A model generated the notes under the pieces. The model searched no databases. It saw only the letters and a list, made by a program, of their open reading frames with translations, and was not told the DNA's origin. A DNA stretch of 36,796 nucleotides. Source: Anaerolinea sp. GTDB taxonomy: Bacteria; Chloroflexota; Anaerolineae; Aggregatilineales; Aggregatilineaceae. Positions 8,457 through 16,367 of the stretch are shown here, one piece after another (the stretch's first letter is position 1; each line of letters opens with the position of its first letter). The stretch is from the NCBI GenBank assembly GCA_020725705.1, contig DYEN01000353.1, forward strand, positions 1 to 36,796. Reading direction: 5' to 3'. The translations under genes and the position numbers were made by a program.

Positions 8457-9274
8457 TGCTCGAGGCGAGGAATATCCACTACGCATACGTCGCGGATCAG
8501 CCGGTGCTGCAAGGCGTCAGCCTGACCGTGCCCGGCAAGACGGTCGTTTATCTGTTGGGGCACAACGGCTGTGGCAAGACCACGCTGCTCGAAATCCTGG
8601 GCGGGGTGCGCGCGCCGCAGCGCGGCGAAGTGCGGCTGGACGGGCAAAACGTGCACCATCTTCCCTCGCACCAGCGGGCACAGCGCGTCGGCCTGGTGCC
8701 TCAGCTTCACACGCCCGTCTTTGCCTACACCGTGCGCGAGCTGGTGCTGATGGGCCGCACGCCGTACCTCAAGCTGCTTGGCACGCCGGGCCGGGCCGAT
8801 TATGAGATCGCCGACGAGGCGATCGAGCAGGTTGGCCTGTCGCATCTGCGCCACCGCGCGTATACCGAGCTGTCCGGCGGCGAGCGGCAACTGGCGATGA
8901 TCGCGCGGGGGCTGGCCCAGCAGACCGACATCCTACTGCTGGACGAACCAACCGCGCATCTCGACCCGCGCAACCAGCGGCTGGTGCTGGAAACGGTCGT
9001 CGCGCTGGCCGAGCAGAGCGTTTCGTTCGTGATCTCGTCGCACAACCCCAACAGCGCGCTGCTCTACGCACAGCAGGTGATCGTGATGAAGGGCGGGCGC
9101 GTGGTGGCGGATGGCTCGCCCGCGTCGGTGTTGACCGAGGACACGCTCTCGCAGGCCTATGACATGCCGGTCGAAGTTATCTACAACGCGGACCGTGTCG
9201 CGCGGGCGGTGATGCCGCGCCGCACCAACGGTCACGGCGCCAACCGCCACGAACACCGCGTCCGCGTGTTCTGA
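8456..9274 (+). CDS. ABC transporter ATP-binding protein (FecE/BtuD type)
   Basis: 272 residues from ATG 8456. An in-frame ATG at 8447 is possible, but 8456 gives TGATG coupling to the permease stop. Walker A is GHNGCGKTT (35-43), the Q-loop is GLVPQLHT, the signature is LSGGE (139-143), Walker B is ILLLDEPTAHLD (Asp163-Glu164) and the switch His lies in VISSHN. All ATPase motifs are intact. It energises import by the permease and binding protein encoded just upstream. The C-terminal 20 residues are Arg/His rich (RTNGHGANRHEHR), which is mildly unusual and could touch metal, though this is speculative. Confidence 0.92.
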   Translation: MLEARNIHYAYVADQPVLQGVSLTVPGKTVVYLLGHNGCGKTTLLEILGGVRAPQRGEVRLDGQNVHHLPSHQRAQRVGLVPQLHTPVFAYTVRELVLMGRTPYLKLLGTPGRADYEIADEAIEQVGLSHLRHRAYTELSGGERQLAMIARGLAQQTDILLLDEPTAHLDPRNQRLVLETVVALAEQSVSFVISSHNPNSALLYAQQVIVMKGGRVVADGSPASVLTEDTLSQAYDMPVEVIYNADRVARAVMPRRTNGHGANRHEHRVRVF

Positions 9275-9287
9275 GCGCAACCCCTTC

Positions 9288-9317
9288 TTGATTGTCCGCG
9301 CCGAACGTGGGACAATC
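9288..9317 (+). promoter_or_regulatory. Promoter-like site overlapped by an inverted repeat
   Basis: TTGATT (9288-9293), 17 bp, GACAAT (9311-9316) could be a promoter for the EamA gene. GATTGTCC (9290-9297) and GGACAATC (9310-9317) are a perfect 8-bp inverted repeat spanning both hexamers. The repeat could be a repressor site or, as RNA, a stem ending the ABC operon, but no T-run follows. The remaining leader to 9470 holds a second hairpin (CTCGCC 9383-9388 / GGCGAG 9395-9400) and no gene. Confidence 0.4.
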
Positions 9318-9469
9318 GCAGGTATTCATCGCAGGCGTTTGCCGCGCCCAGAAGCCTGACCCATCGCGTCTGCCCTGTGTCCCTCGCCACGCGCGGCGAG
9401 AGGCCGGGGGCCAGATTCTGCCCGGCGACCCTGCTGGCCCGTGCGGGTGAGACATCCGAGGCTTGCCAT

Positions 9470-10420
9470 ATGACGACTGAACAGGCACAGGTGCAGCCTT
9501 CTCGCGCAGCGGTCCCGGCCTGGCGGCCCTACGCGGCGCTGGTGCTCGGCGTGTTCGCCGTCTCTACCGCCGCGATCTTCATCCGGCTGGCGCAGGGGGC
9601 GGACGCGCCCTCGCTGGTGCTGGCCGCAGTGCGTATGAGCGTCGCCGCGCTGGTGCTGACGCCGGTTGTGCTGGCACGCCACCGTAACGAACTGCGCCAC
9701 ATCGCCCTCAGCGATCTAAAATGGGCGCTGGTAGCCGGGCTGGTCTTGGGCATCCACTTCGCGACTTGGATCTCGTCGCTGGAATACACGGCGGTGGTCA
9801 ACAGCGTGACCATCGTGACGACCGCGCCGCTGTGGGTGGCGCTGGCCTCGCCGCTGGTGCTGCACGAGGCGATCGGGCGGCAGACGGCGCTGGGCATCGC
9901 GGTTGCGCTGGCCGGCGGCGTGATCGTCGGCCTGAGCGGCGAGGCGGGTGCTCCGCCGACGCGCCATGATCCGCTGCTGGGCAACGGACTGGCGCTGGTC
10001 GGGGCGTGGGCGGCGGCGATCTATTTCATCCTGGGGCGGCGGCTGCGCGCCCGGCTGAGCGTGGTGCTCTATATCTGGCTGGTCTACAGCACTGCCGCGA
10101 TCCTGCTGGTCGTCACGGTCGCGGCGGCCGGCCTGCCTCTGGCGGGATTCCCGCCGGAAACGTATGTATGGATGGTGCTGCTGGGGCTGGTGCCGCAGTT
10201 GATCGGGCACTCGTCGCTCAACTTTGCGCTGGGCTATTTCCCGGCGGCGTATGTCAGCCTGGTGGTGCTCGGCGAGCCGATCGGCAGCGGCCTGCTGGCG
10301 ATCGCCTTCCTGGGCGAGTGGCCGGTCCCGCTGCAACTGGTGGGGACGGCGCTGGTGCTGGCCGGGATCGCGCTGGCGACGCTGGAGCGACCGGTGGAAA
10401 AAAAGCCTGCCACGCGCTAA
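9470..10420 (+). CDS. EamA/DMT-superfamily transporter
   Basis: 316 residues with about ten hydrophobic helices in two five-helix repeats, the layout of EamA (DUF6) drug/metabolite transporters. The first repeat has AAIFIRLAQGADAPSLVLAA and ISSLEYTAVVNSVTIVTTAP. The second has LVPQLIGHSSLNFALGYFP followed by VSLVVLGEPIGSGLLAIAFL, the conserved end motif. The ATG at 9470 has GAGG 8 nt upstream and gives a charged cytoplasmic tail before the first helix. The open frame extends to 9377 without a good site. These proteins export amino acids or other small metabolites. Substrate unknown. Confidence 0.88.
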   Translation: MTTEQAQVQPSRAAVPAWRPYAALVLGVFAVSTAAIFIRLAQGADAPSLVLAAVRMSVAALVLTPVVLARHRNELRHIALSDLKWALVAGLVLGIHFATWISSLEYTAVVNSVTIVTTAPLWVALASPLVLHEAIGRQTALGIAVALAGGVIVGLSGEAGAPPTRHDPLLGNGLALVGAWAAAIYFILGRRLRARLSVVLYIWLVYSTAAILLVVTVAAAGLPLAGFPPETYVWMVLLGLVPQLIGHSSLNFALGYFPAAYVSLVVLGEPIGSGLLAIAFLGEWPVPLQLVGTALVLAGIALATLERPVEKKPATR

Positions 10421-10456
10421 AGTAGGCGGCGTGCGGTTGGAGCGATCGAGGCAGGG

Positions 10457-10909
10457 ATGGACGGGATATTCGGTGTCGGCGTTGCAGAGATGATCATCAT
10501 CGCGCTGGTGCTGTTCATCATCGGCGGGCCGGAGAACACGGCCAAGTGGGCGCGCCAGGCGGGGCGCTACGTCCGGCAGATGCGCGAGATGTGGGCCGAG
10601 TTCGTCAAGGATATCGAGACGGAACTGGGGCCAGAGGGCAAAGAGCTGATGGACGTCACGCGCGAGCTGGGCCAGAGCGCGTCGGAGTTCCGCCGGGCAA
10701 CCTCGCCGCGCCGCCTGGTGGCCGATTCGGCCCGCTATGTCGAGTCCCTGGCGCGCGACAGTGAGCCATCCCCGGCCCGCAAGTCTGCCGCCGCGGCGGA
10801 CGCGGAGCAGAACCCCGCGCCGGCCAACACGCCGGAGCCGCCTGCTACGGCAGCCACCGAACACAGCAACGATCGCTACCGCGCCTGGCGCCCCCCGGAC
10901 GACCACTGA
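10457..10909 (+). CDS. TatA/TatB-family protein
   Basis: 150 residues. The N-terminus MDGIFGVGVAEMIIIALVLF followed by IIGGPEN and an amphipathic helix (TAKWARQAGRYVRQMREMWAEF) is the typical TatA/TatB plan: a short membrane helix, a GP hinge with acidic residue, then an amphipathic helix. The remainder is an Ala/Pro-rich disordered tail ending in RYRAWRPPDDH. The length is closer to TatB than to TatA. No tatC lies nearby, so it would join a Tat translocase encoded elsewhere. It sits 36 nt after the EamA gene with GAGG 5 nt before the ATG, and may be cotranscribed. Confidence 0.75.
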   Translation: MDGIFGVGVAEMIIIALVLFIIGGPENTAKWARQAGRYVRQMREMWAEFVKDIETELGPEGKELMDVTRELGQSASEFRRATSPRRLVADSARYVESLARDSEPSPARKSAAAADAEQNPAPANTPEPPATAATEHSNDRYRAWRPPDDH

Positions 10910-10968
10910 GCGCTTGCCCCGGAAAACTGACGTTCTTCCCCCTTTTGGCGACAAATGTCCTTTTCCCC

Positions 10969-11023
10969 TTGCCCGGTGCGGGATGTTGGCCTATACTATG
11001 CACAACGATCGGATTGATCCGAT
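10969..11023 (+). promoter_or_regulatory. Promoter and palindromic operator upstream of gntR-like gene
   Basis: TTGCCC (10969-10974), 17 bp, TATACT (10992-10997) is a good promoter. Just after the expected start lies a perfect inverted repeat, ATCGGAT-TG-ATCCGAT (11008-11023). TTGATC also occurs three times between 11015 and 11040. A palindrome directly downstream of the promoter fits autoregulation by the GntR protein. Confidence 0.6.
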
Positions 11024-11068
11024 TGATCAGATGATTGATCGGACCGGGCGCGTGATGGATCGGCTCGT

Positions 11069-11809
11069 ATGCCCGCTGTCAAGCTGGATTCGGATCTGTT
11101 GCAGTACATCGTTGATCGCCAGGTGCAGCCCGGCGACCGCCTTCCGACGTTGACGGAGCTGAGCGCCGAGCTGAATGTCAGCGTCAGCAAGGTTCGCGAG
11201 GAATTGGAAGTTGCCCGCACGCTCGGTCTGGTTCAGGTCAAGCCGCGCACCGGCTCATTGGTGCAGGCGTATGATTTCACCCCGGCGGCGACGCTCAGCG
11301 TGCTGTACGCCATCGGTCAGGATCCCGCCCATTTCCATCACTTCGCCGATCTGCGCAAACACCTGGAACTGAGCTACTGGACGGAAGCCGTCGCCTGCCT
11401 GACCCCGGACGATGTGCTGGCCCTGCGCCAGATCCTCGACCGGGCCGCCGAGAAGCTGACGCACGTCCCGATCGAGGTGCCGGTCGAGGAACACTGCCAA
11501 CTGCATCTGCTTTTCTTCCGGCATCTGGCCAACCCGTTTGTGCAGGGGCTGCTGGCGGCGTACTGGACGGCCTACAAGACGTTTGGGATCGCGCTCCACG
11601 CGCCGCTGAGCTATCACCGCGAGGTGTGGGCTTATCACGAGCGGATGGTGGACTGCGTGGCACGCGGCGACTATGAGGGCGGGCGGCGTCTGCTTCAGGA
11701 GCACATGGCGCTACTGCGCTATGCTTCGCAGGCCGGGGACGAGTCCTCGGAGCGCGAGGCTGAGCAGGCAGCCAGCCCTACCGGCTATACCTTCAGTATT
11801 TTCGAGTGA
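11069..11809 (+). CDS. GntR-family (FCD) transcriptional regulator
   Basis: 246 residues. The N-terminal winged helix (about 1-70) has the GntR pattern VQPGDRLPTLTELSAELNVS, then VREELEVARTLGLVQVKPRTG. The C-terminal part is all-helical, with His-rich positions (HFHHFADLRKHLEL, HLLFFRHLA, YHERMVDCVARGDYEGGRRLLQEH) as in FCD ligand domains, which bind carboxylic acids, often through a metal held by Asp/His. Start ATG 11069 is chosen because the helix-turn-helix begins right after it. No strong ribosome site is present. korAB follows on the same strand after 168 nt, so control of 2-oxoacid metabolism is plausible. The ligand is not known. Confidence 0.82.
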   Translation: MPAVKLDSDLLQYIVDRQVQPGDRLPTLTELSAELNVSVSKVREELEVARTLGLVQVKPRTGSLVQAYDFTPAATLSVLYAIGQDPAHFHHFADLRKHLELSYWTEAVACLTPDDVLALRQILDRAAEKLTHVPIEVPVEEHCQLHLLFFRHLANPFVQGLLAAYWTAYKTFGIALHAPLSYHREVWAYHERMVDCVARGDYEGGRRLLQEHMALLRYASQAGDESSEREAEQAASPTGYTFSIFE

Positions 11810-11977
11810 GTGCAGGCAAAAAGATTAGGCAAAAAAGGTGGCGCGTATCGAAGGATGATTACCGGCGGGGCACAGCGCCCCAACTTTCCCCCCATGTGCT
11901 GGATGACTGGATGCCGCATCGAAAGGTCTAGAGGCACGGCAGCCAGAACGAAACACTGAGCAGGAGCGATAGCACGT
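11810..11977 (+). promoter_or_regulatory. Leader of korAB with a direct repeat
   Basis: This gap contains a 9-bp direct repeat AGGCAAAAA (11814-11822 and 11827-11835), a small GGGGC/GCCCC hairpin (near 11875) and AGGAG (11962-11966) before the korA ATG. I see no clear -35/-10 pair. It may hold the GntR-controlled promoter of korAB, but nothing here shows this directly. Confidence 0.25.
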
Positions 11978-13810
11978 ATGAGCACAATCCAGGATCTTCC
12001 GCTGGAAGACATGCTGGCCGAAAAACCAGCGGTCGTCAATGACTTCCAGATCATGATCGCCACCGTGAACGGCTCGGGCAGCCAGACGGCCAACACCGTC
12101 CTGCTGCGCGCCATGTTTCGCATGGGCATTCCGGTGAGCGGCAAGAATATCTTTCCGTCGAATATCCAGGGACTCCCCACCTGGTACACCATTCGCCTGA
12201 GCAAAAACGGTTACACAGCGCGGCTTGAGGACTATCACGTCCTGGTCGCCATGAACCAACAAACCATCGCCGACGACATCGCCAATCTCGCACCCGGCGG
12301 CGCCTGCTATTACCCCGAAGAGTGGAACCTCAAGCACGAGCGCGACGACATCGTGTACTACCCCATGCCGGTCAAGGCGCTGACCGATGCCAGCGACGTG
12401 CCGGCCAACCTGTCGTCGTACATCGCCAACATGGTTTATGTGGGCGTGCTGGCGACCATGCTCAACATCGAGCTGTCGTACATCGAGGGCGCGCTCGACT
12501 ATCACTTCAACGGCAAAGCCAAGCCGGTTCAGATGAACATGAAGGTCGTGCAGGCCGCCTACGACTGGGCGCAGGATCACCTCGCCAAGCGCGATCCGTA
12601 CGCCGTCGAGCCGATGAACGCCACCGAAGGCCGGCTGTTGATGGACGGCAATTCGGCGGCGGCGCTTGGCGCGGTCTTCGGCGGCGTGACGTTCGCCGCG
12701 TGGTATCCGATCACACCCTCGACCAGCCTGATCGACGCGCTGCGCGAAGACCTGGCGAAGTATCGGATCGACCCGGAGACGGGTAAGGCGACCTTCGCCG
12801 TGATCCAGGCCGAGGATGAGATCGGCGCGCTCGGCATGGTGGTCGGCGCGGGGTGGGCCGGCGCGCGGGCGATGACCGCCACCTCTGGCCCCGGCATTTC
12901 GCTGATGACCGAGTTCGCGGGCCTGGCGTACTACGCTGAGGTCCCGGCGGTGATCTGGGACGTGCAGCGCATGGGTCCCAGCACCGGGCTGCCGACGCGC
13001 ACCTCGCAGGGCGACCTGCTGACCTGCTACCTGCTCGGTCACGGCGACACGCGCCATGTGGTCCTGCTGCCCGGCACGATCAACGAGATCTTCGAGTACG
13101 GCTGGCGCGCCTTTGACCTGGCCGAGCGCCTGCAAACGCCCATCTTCGTGCTGTCCGATCTGGACCTGGGCATGAACCTGTGGATGAGCGATCCGTTCGA
13201 GTATCCGGCTGAGCCGATGGATCGCGGCAAGGTGCTGACGGCTGAGGACATCGAGCGGGCGGGTCGCTTCGCGCGCTATGAGGATGTGGATGGCGACGGG
13301 ATCGGCTATCGCACGCTGCCGGGGATCGATCACCCGCTCGGTGCGTACTTCGCCCGTGGGACCGGCCATAACGCCCGCGCCGTCTACAGCGAGCGCCCGG
13401 ACGACTGGGTCGAGAACATGGCCCGGCTGCGGCGCAAATGGGAGACGGCCCGCACGCTGGTGCCCAGGCCGGTCGTTGACCAGGTGAGCGGCGCGGAGAT
13501 CGGGCTGATCGCCTTTGGCTCGACAGACCCCTGCGTGGTCGAGGCGCGCGACCAACTAAGCGCGCGCGGGATCGCGACCAGCTATCTGCGTCTGCGTGCG
13601 CTGCCGCTGGAAGACACCACGCGCCGCTTCATCGAGAGCCACGAGCGCGTCTACGTGGTGGAGAACAACACCGATGGCCAGATGGCAAGCGTCCTGCACA
13701 TGGAGTACCCGGATCTGGCCTCGCGCATTCACTCGATCGCATATTCCGACGGCCTGCCACTTTCGCCGCGCTGGCTTACGGCCGCCGTTCTAGAACAGGA
13801 AGGTCGCTAG
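11978..13810 (+). CDS. korA: 2-oxoglutarate:ferredoxin oxidoreductase, alpha subunit (gamma-alpha fusion)
   Basis: 610 residues. The first ~200 form the gamma domain (FQIMIATVNGSGSQTANTVL and GIPVSGKNIFPSNIQGLPTW), fused to the alpha (pyrimidine-binding) domain with YPITPSTSLID (Tyr243 onward), IQAEDEIGALGMVVGAGWAG and TATSGPGISLMTEFAGLAY. The C-terminal part (EIGLIAFGSTDPCVVEARDQ) is the domain II region. This fused layout is that of KorA-type two-subunit enzymes, which convert 2-oxoglutarate and CoA to succinyl-CoA, CO2 and reduced ferredoxin. It lies 2 nt from korB and directly before sucCD, which supports 2-oxoglutarate as substrate. A broader 2-oxoacid specificity cannot be excluded. Confidence 0.9.
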   Translation: MSTIQDLPLEDMLAEKPAVVNDFQIMIATVNGSGSQTANTVLLRAMFRMGIPVSGKNIFPSNIQGLPTWYTIRLSKNGYTARLEDYHVLVAMNQQTIADDIANLAPGGACYYPEEWNLKHERDDIVYYPMPVKALTDASDVPANLSSYIANMVYVGVLATMLNIELSYIEGALDYHFNGKAKPVQMNMKVVQAAYDWAQDHLAKRDPYAVEPMNATEGRLLMDGNSAAALGAVFGGVTFAAWYPITPSTSLIDALREDLAKYRIDPETGKATFAVIQAEDEIGALGMVVGAGWAGARAMTATSGPGISLMTEFAGLAYYAEVPAVIWDVQRMGPSTGLPTRTSQGDLLTCYLLGHGDTRHVVLLPGTINEIFEYGWRAFDLAERLQTPIFVLSDLDLGMNLWMSDPFEYPAEPMDRGKVLTAEDIERAGRFARYEDVDGDGIGYRTLPGIDHPLGAYFARGTGHNARAVYSERPDDWVENMARLRRKWETARTLVPRPVVDQVSGAEIGLIAFGSTDPCVVEARDQLSARGIATSYLRLRALPLEDTTRRFIESHERVYVVENNTDGQMASVLHMEYPDLASRIHSIAYSDGLPLSPRWLTAAVLEQEGR

Positions 13811-13812
13811 TC

Positions 13813-14856
13813 ATGGCAGCAAACGCTCGCGTCAACGAAATCGGCCTCAGCCGCAACGATTACAAGGGCGGGGTCTCGACCCTGTGCCAGGGCTGCGGCC
13901 ACAACTCTATCGCCAACCAGATCATCGCCGTCGCCTACGAGATGTCGCTCGATCCGCACCAGATCATCAAGCTGAGCGGCATCGGCTGCTCCAGCAAGTC
14001 GCCGGCCTATTTCCTCAACCGCTCGCATGGCTTCAACGGGCTGCACGGACGTATGCCCGCTCTGGCGACGGGTGCGACGACCGTCAACCGCAGCCTGATC
14101 GCGATCGGCGTCAGCGGCGACGGCGACACCGGCAGCATCGGTCTGGGCCAGTTCAAGCATATGGTCCGCCGCAACGTGCCGATCGTCTATATCGTGGAGA
14201 ACAACGGCGTCTATGGCCTGACCAAAGGGCAGTTCTCGGCCACGGCGGATTACGGCCAGGAACTGAAATACGCCGGTGTGAACGAACTGCCACCGATCGA
14301 TATCTGCCTGGAGGCGCTGGCAGCGGACGCGTCGTTTGTGGCGCGCTCGTTCGCGGGCGATTCCAAGCAGGTTCGCGAGCTGCTCAAGGCCGCGATCGCC
14401 CACCGGGGCACGGCTGTGCTGGACATCATCAGCCCGTGCGTGACGTTCAACAACCACGAAGACTCGACCAAGAGCTATGCGTACGGCAAGGCCAAAGAAG
14501 AGCCGCTGCACGACATCACCTTCATCCCGTTCTACGAGCCGATCGAGATCGAGGATCAGGAACCGGGGCAGGTGCGCGCGGTGAAGCTCTACGACGGCTC
14601 GCATCTGATGCTCAAGGCGCTCGATCCCGCCAAGCACGACCCGACCGACCGGATGGCGGCCTTCCGCCTGCTGGAAGAGGCGCGCGAGCAGCAGCTGTTC
14701 ATCACCGGCCTGATCTATGTGGACGAGAACCGCGCCACGCTGCCGGAGATCAGCCGTCTGGTCGATACGCCGCTGGTGCACTTGCCGCCCGAAAAGCTGC
14801 GTCCGCCGCGCGAGGTGCTGGACGAGATCAACCGCCGCCTGACGTGCTGCAATTGA
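13813..14856 (+). CDS. korB: 2-oxoglutarate:ferredoxin oxidoreductase, beta subunit
   Basis: 347 residues. STLCQGCGHN (Cys25, Cys28) and a later GIGCSSKSP supply cysteines of the [4Fe-4S] site. The TPP/Mg site is SGDGDTGSIGLGQFKH with VENNGVYGLTKGQFSAT after it. This is the TPP- and cluster-carrying half of the enzyme. The separate ferredoxin-like delta subunit of four-subunit enzymes is absent, as expected for the KorAB type. It is probably cotranscribed with korA (2-nt gap). Immediately after its TGA the DNA turns into the periodic array ending in an intrinsic terminator. Confidence 0.92.
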   Translation: MAANARVNEIGLSRNDYKGGVSTLCQGCGHNSIANQIIAVAYEMSLDPHQIIKLSGIGCSSKSPAYFLNRSHGFNGLHGRMPALATGATTVNRSLIAIGVSGDGDTGSIGLGQFKHMVRRNVPIVYIVENNGVYGLTKGQFSATADYGQELKYAGVNELPPIDICLEALAADASFVARSFAGDSKQVRELLKAAIAHRGTAVLDIISPCVTFNNHEDSTKSYAYGKAKEEPLHDITFIPFYEPIEIEDQEPGQVRAVKLYDGSHLMLKALDPAKHDPTDRMAAFRLLEEAREQQLFITGLIYVDENRATLPEISRLVDTPLVHLPPEKLRPPREVLDEINRRLTCCN

Positions 14857-14860
14857 GCTA

Positions 14861-15090
14861 AAAGCAGCGAAGGGCAGCTAAAAGCAGCGAAAGGCAGCGA
14901 GAAGCAGCTAGAAGCAGCTAGAGGCAGCTAGAAGCAGCGAAAAGCAGCGGGGAAGTGAACACAGTTCACGCCGCTGCTTTTTTTTGCTGTTCCTTGCTGC
15001 TCTTTGCTGTTCTTTGCTGTTCCTTGCTGCTCTTTGCTGTTCTTTGCTGTTTTTCGCTGCCTCTTGCTGTTCTTTGCTGTTCTTCGCTGC
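14861..15090. repeat. 10-bp-periodic inverted array around a terminator (copy 1)
   Basis: Left arm 14861-14940 is eight consecutive 10-bp units of form RRRGCAGCKA, with CAGC exactly every 10 bp (14865, 14875 ... 14935). A core hairpin follows at 14941-14980. The right arm 14981-15090 is eleven units of form TYYTYGCTGY (three positions vary slightly), the approximate complement, with GCTG every 10 bp from 14986 to 15086. Degenerate units continue to about 15100, and the left arm begins within 5 nt of the korB stop. The whole can fold into one long imperfect hairpin. It is not a CRISPR: there are no spacers, and the period is one helical turn. Confidence 0.9.
14941..14985 (+). terminator. Intrinsic terminator of korAB
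   Basis: AAAGCAGCGG (14941-14950) pairs perfectly with CCGCTGCTTT (14971-14980). An inner stem GTGAAC/GTTCAC (14955-14960/14964-14969) has loop ACA. Eight T follow (14978-14985). The same outer 10-bp stem occurs in the second element at 24445-24484. Confidence 0.88.
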
Positions 15091-15114
15091 TCTTTGCCTG
15101 TCCTCGCCCGCTTT

Positions 15115-15142
15115 TTGTCCGGCCCTGACGCGGTGCTATACT
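15115..15142 (+). promoter_or_regulatory. sucCD promoter
   Basis: TTGTCC (15115-15120), 16 bp, TATACT (15137-15142), right after the periodic array. The leader contains a GGGCC/GGCCC hairpin (15150-15154/15161-15165) and a strong GGAGG (15198-15202) before the sucC GTG. Confidence 0.65.
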
Positions 15143-15209
15143 TCACAATGGGCCATGCGAGGCCCAACTCCCCTGTACTAGAATTGTGGTCCGTTCCGGA
15201 GGCTACTCA

Positions 15210-16355
15210 GTGAACCTACACGAATATCAGTCGAAATTACGCTTCGCCGAATTCGGCATTCCCACCCCGCAGGGCAAAGTCGCCCACGATCCACAACAGG
15301 TCTATGAAATCGCCAAGGACCTCGGCAGGCCGGTGGTGGTCAAGGCCCAGGTGCTGACCGGCGGGCGCGGCAAGGCAGGTGGGGTTAAGCTGGCGCAGAC
15401 GCCCGAAGAGGCCCAGGCCCGCGCCGACGAGATCCTGGGGATGACCATCCGGGGGCACAAGGTGCTCAAGGTCCTGGTCGATCCGGCGGCTGAGATCAAA
15501 GCTGAGATCTATCTGGGGGTGACCAACGACCGCACCGCCCGCAAGCCGGTGATCATGGCGAGCGCCGAGGGTGGGATGGATATCGAAGAGGTCAACCGCG
15601 TCTCGCCGGAGAAGATCATCCGCGCGCATGTGGACCCTTTTCTCGGCCTGCGTGATTATCAGATTCGCAACCTGGCCTACGGAATTGACCTGCCGCGCGA
15701 CCTGTGGAAACAGTTTATGCACATCGCGCGGGCGCTCTATCGCTGCTATGTGGAAAGCGACGCGACGCTGGCCGAGATCAACCCGCTGATCATCGACGGC
15801 GAAGGTAATCTGCTGGCGGTCGATGGCAAGATGTCGATCGACGACAACGCGCTCTTCCGTCATCCGGACCTGGCCGAGATGCGCGATACCAGCGCCGAGC
15901 CGCCCGCCGAGACCGAGGCTCGCGCGGCGGGCCTGAGCTATGTCAAGCTGGACGGCGAGATCGGGTGCATGGTCAACGGTGCCGGGCTGGCGATGGCAAC
16001 CATGGATATGACGCAGCTTTTCGGCGGCTCGCCGGCGAACTTTCTCGATATTGGCGGCGGCGCGCGGGCGGACAAGGTCGCCGCTGCGCTGCGGATCATC
16101 GTCAGCGATCCGAATGTGAAAGCGATTCTGGTCAACATCTTTGGCGGCATCACGCGCGCCGACGAGGTCGCCCGCGGCATCCTTGAGGCGCTGGAAACGG
16201 TCAAGATCGATTTGCCGCTGGTGGTCCGGCTGGTGGGGACCAACGAGGAAGAAGCGCACCAGATCATGGCCGACGCGGCACTGCCCAACATGGTCAGCGC
16301 GACAAGTCTGGCGGATGCGGCGCAGAAAGCGGTTGCTGCCGCGCGTGGAATGTAA
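15210..16355 (+). CDS. sucC: Succinyl-CoA synthetase, beta subunit
   Basis: 381 residues. Start GTG 15210 is chosen because GGAGG lies 7 nt upstream and the product begins [20 protein letters not shown], the conserved SucC N-terminus. A start at 15186 would add eight odd residues. The ATP-grasp part has [20 protein letters not shown], metal-binding [18 protein letters not shown], and the C-terminal CoA-ligase part has [15 protein letters not shown] and FLDIGGGA. With SucD it interconverts succinyl-CoA and succinate with nucleotide phosphorylation, using the product of KorAB. ATP versus GTP preference cannot be read. Confidence 0.95.
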   Translation: MNLHEYQSKLRFAEFGIPTPQGKVAHDPQQVYEIAKDLGRPVVVKAQVLTGGRGKAGGVKLAQTPEEAQARADEILGMTIRGHKVLKVLVDPAAEIKAEIYLGVTNDRTARKPVIMASAEGGMDIEEVNRVSPEKIIRAHVDPFLGLRDYQIRNLAYGIDLPRDLWKQFMHIARALYRCYVESDATLAEINPLIIDGEGNLLAVDGKMSIDDNALFRHPDLAEMRDTSAEPPAETEARAAGLSYVKLDGEIGCMVNGAGLAMATMDMTQLFGGSPANFLDIGGGARADKVAAALRIIVSDPNVKAILVNIFGGITRADEVARGILEALETVKIDLPLVVRLVGTNEEEAHQIMADAALPNMVSATSLADAAQKAVAAARGM

Positions 16356-16367
16356 GGGGACGAGAGC

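Noticed and set aside
8081-9274. 397-residue version of the ATPase gene
   Set aside because: The first 125 codons overlap the permease in another frame. The ATPase fold starts at 8456 with coupling to the permease stop.
11825-13555. 576-codon open frame antisense to korA
   Set aside because: Shadow frame opposite a clear oxidoreductase subunit.
14861-15090. CRISPR array
   Set aside because: Units are 10 bp with no spacers, orientation flips at the centre, and no cas gene is present.
15186-15212. Upstream start for sucC
   Set aside because: GGAGG 7 nt before GTG 15210 and the conserved MNLHEYQ beginning favour 15210.
14928-15213. Repeat-peptide frames in the first periodic array (Lys/Asn/Gln type on minus, Leu/Cys/Phe type on plus)
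   Set aside because: The 10-residue peptide periodicity comes from three 10-bp DNA units. There is no start site, and the frames cross the terminator and the sucC promoter.
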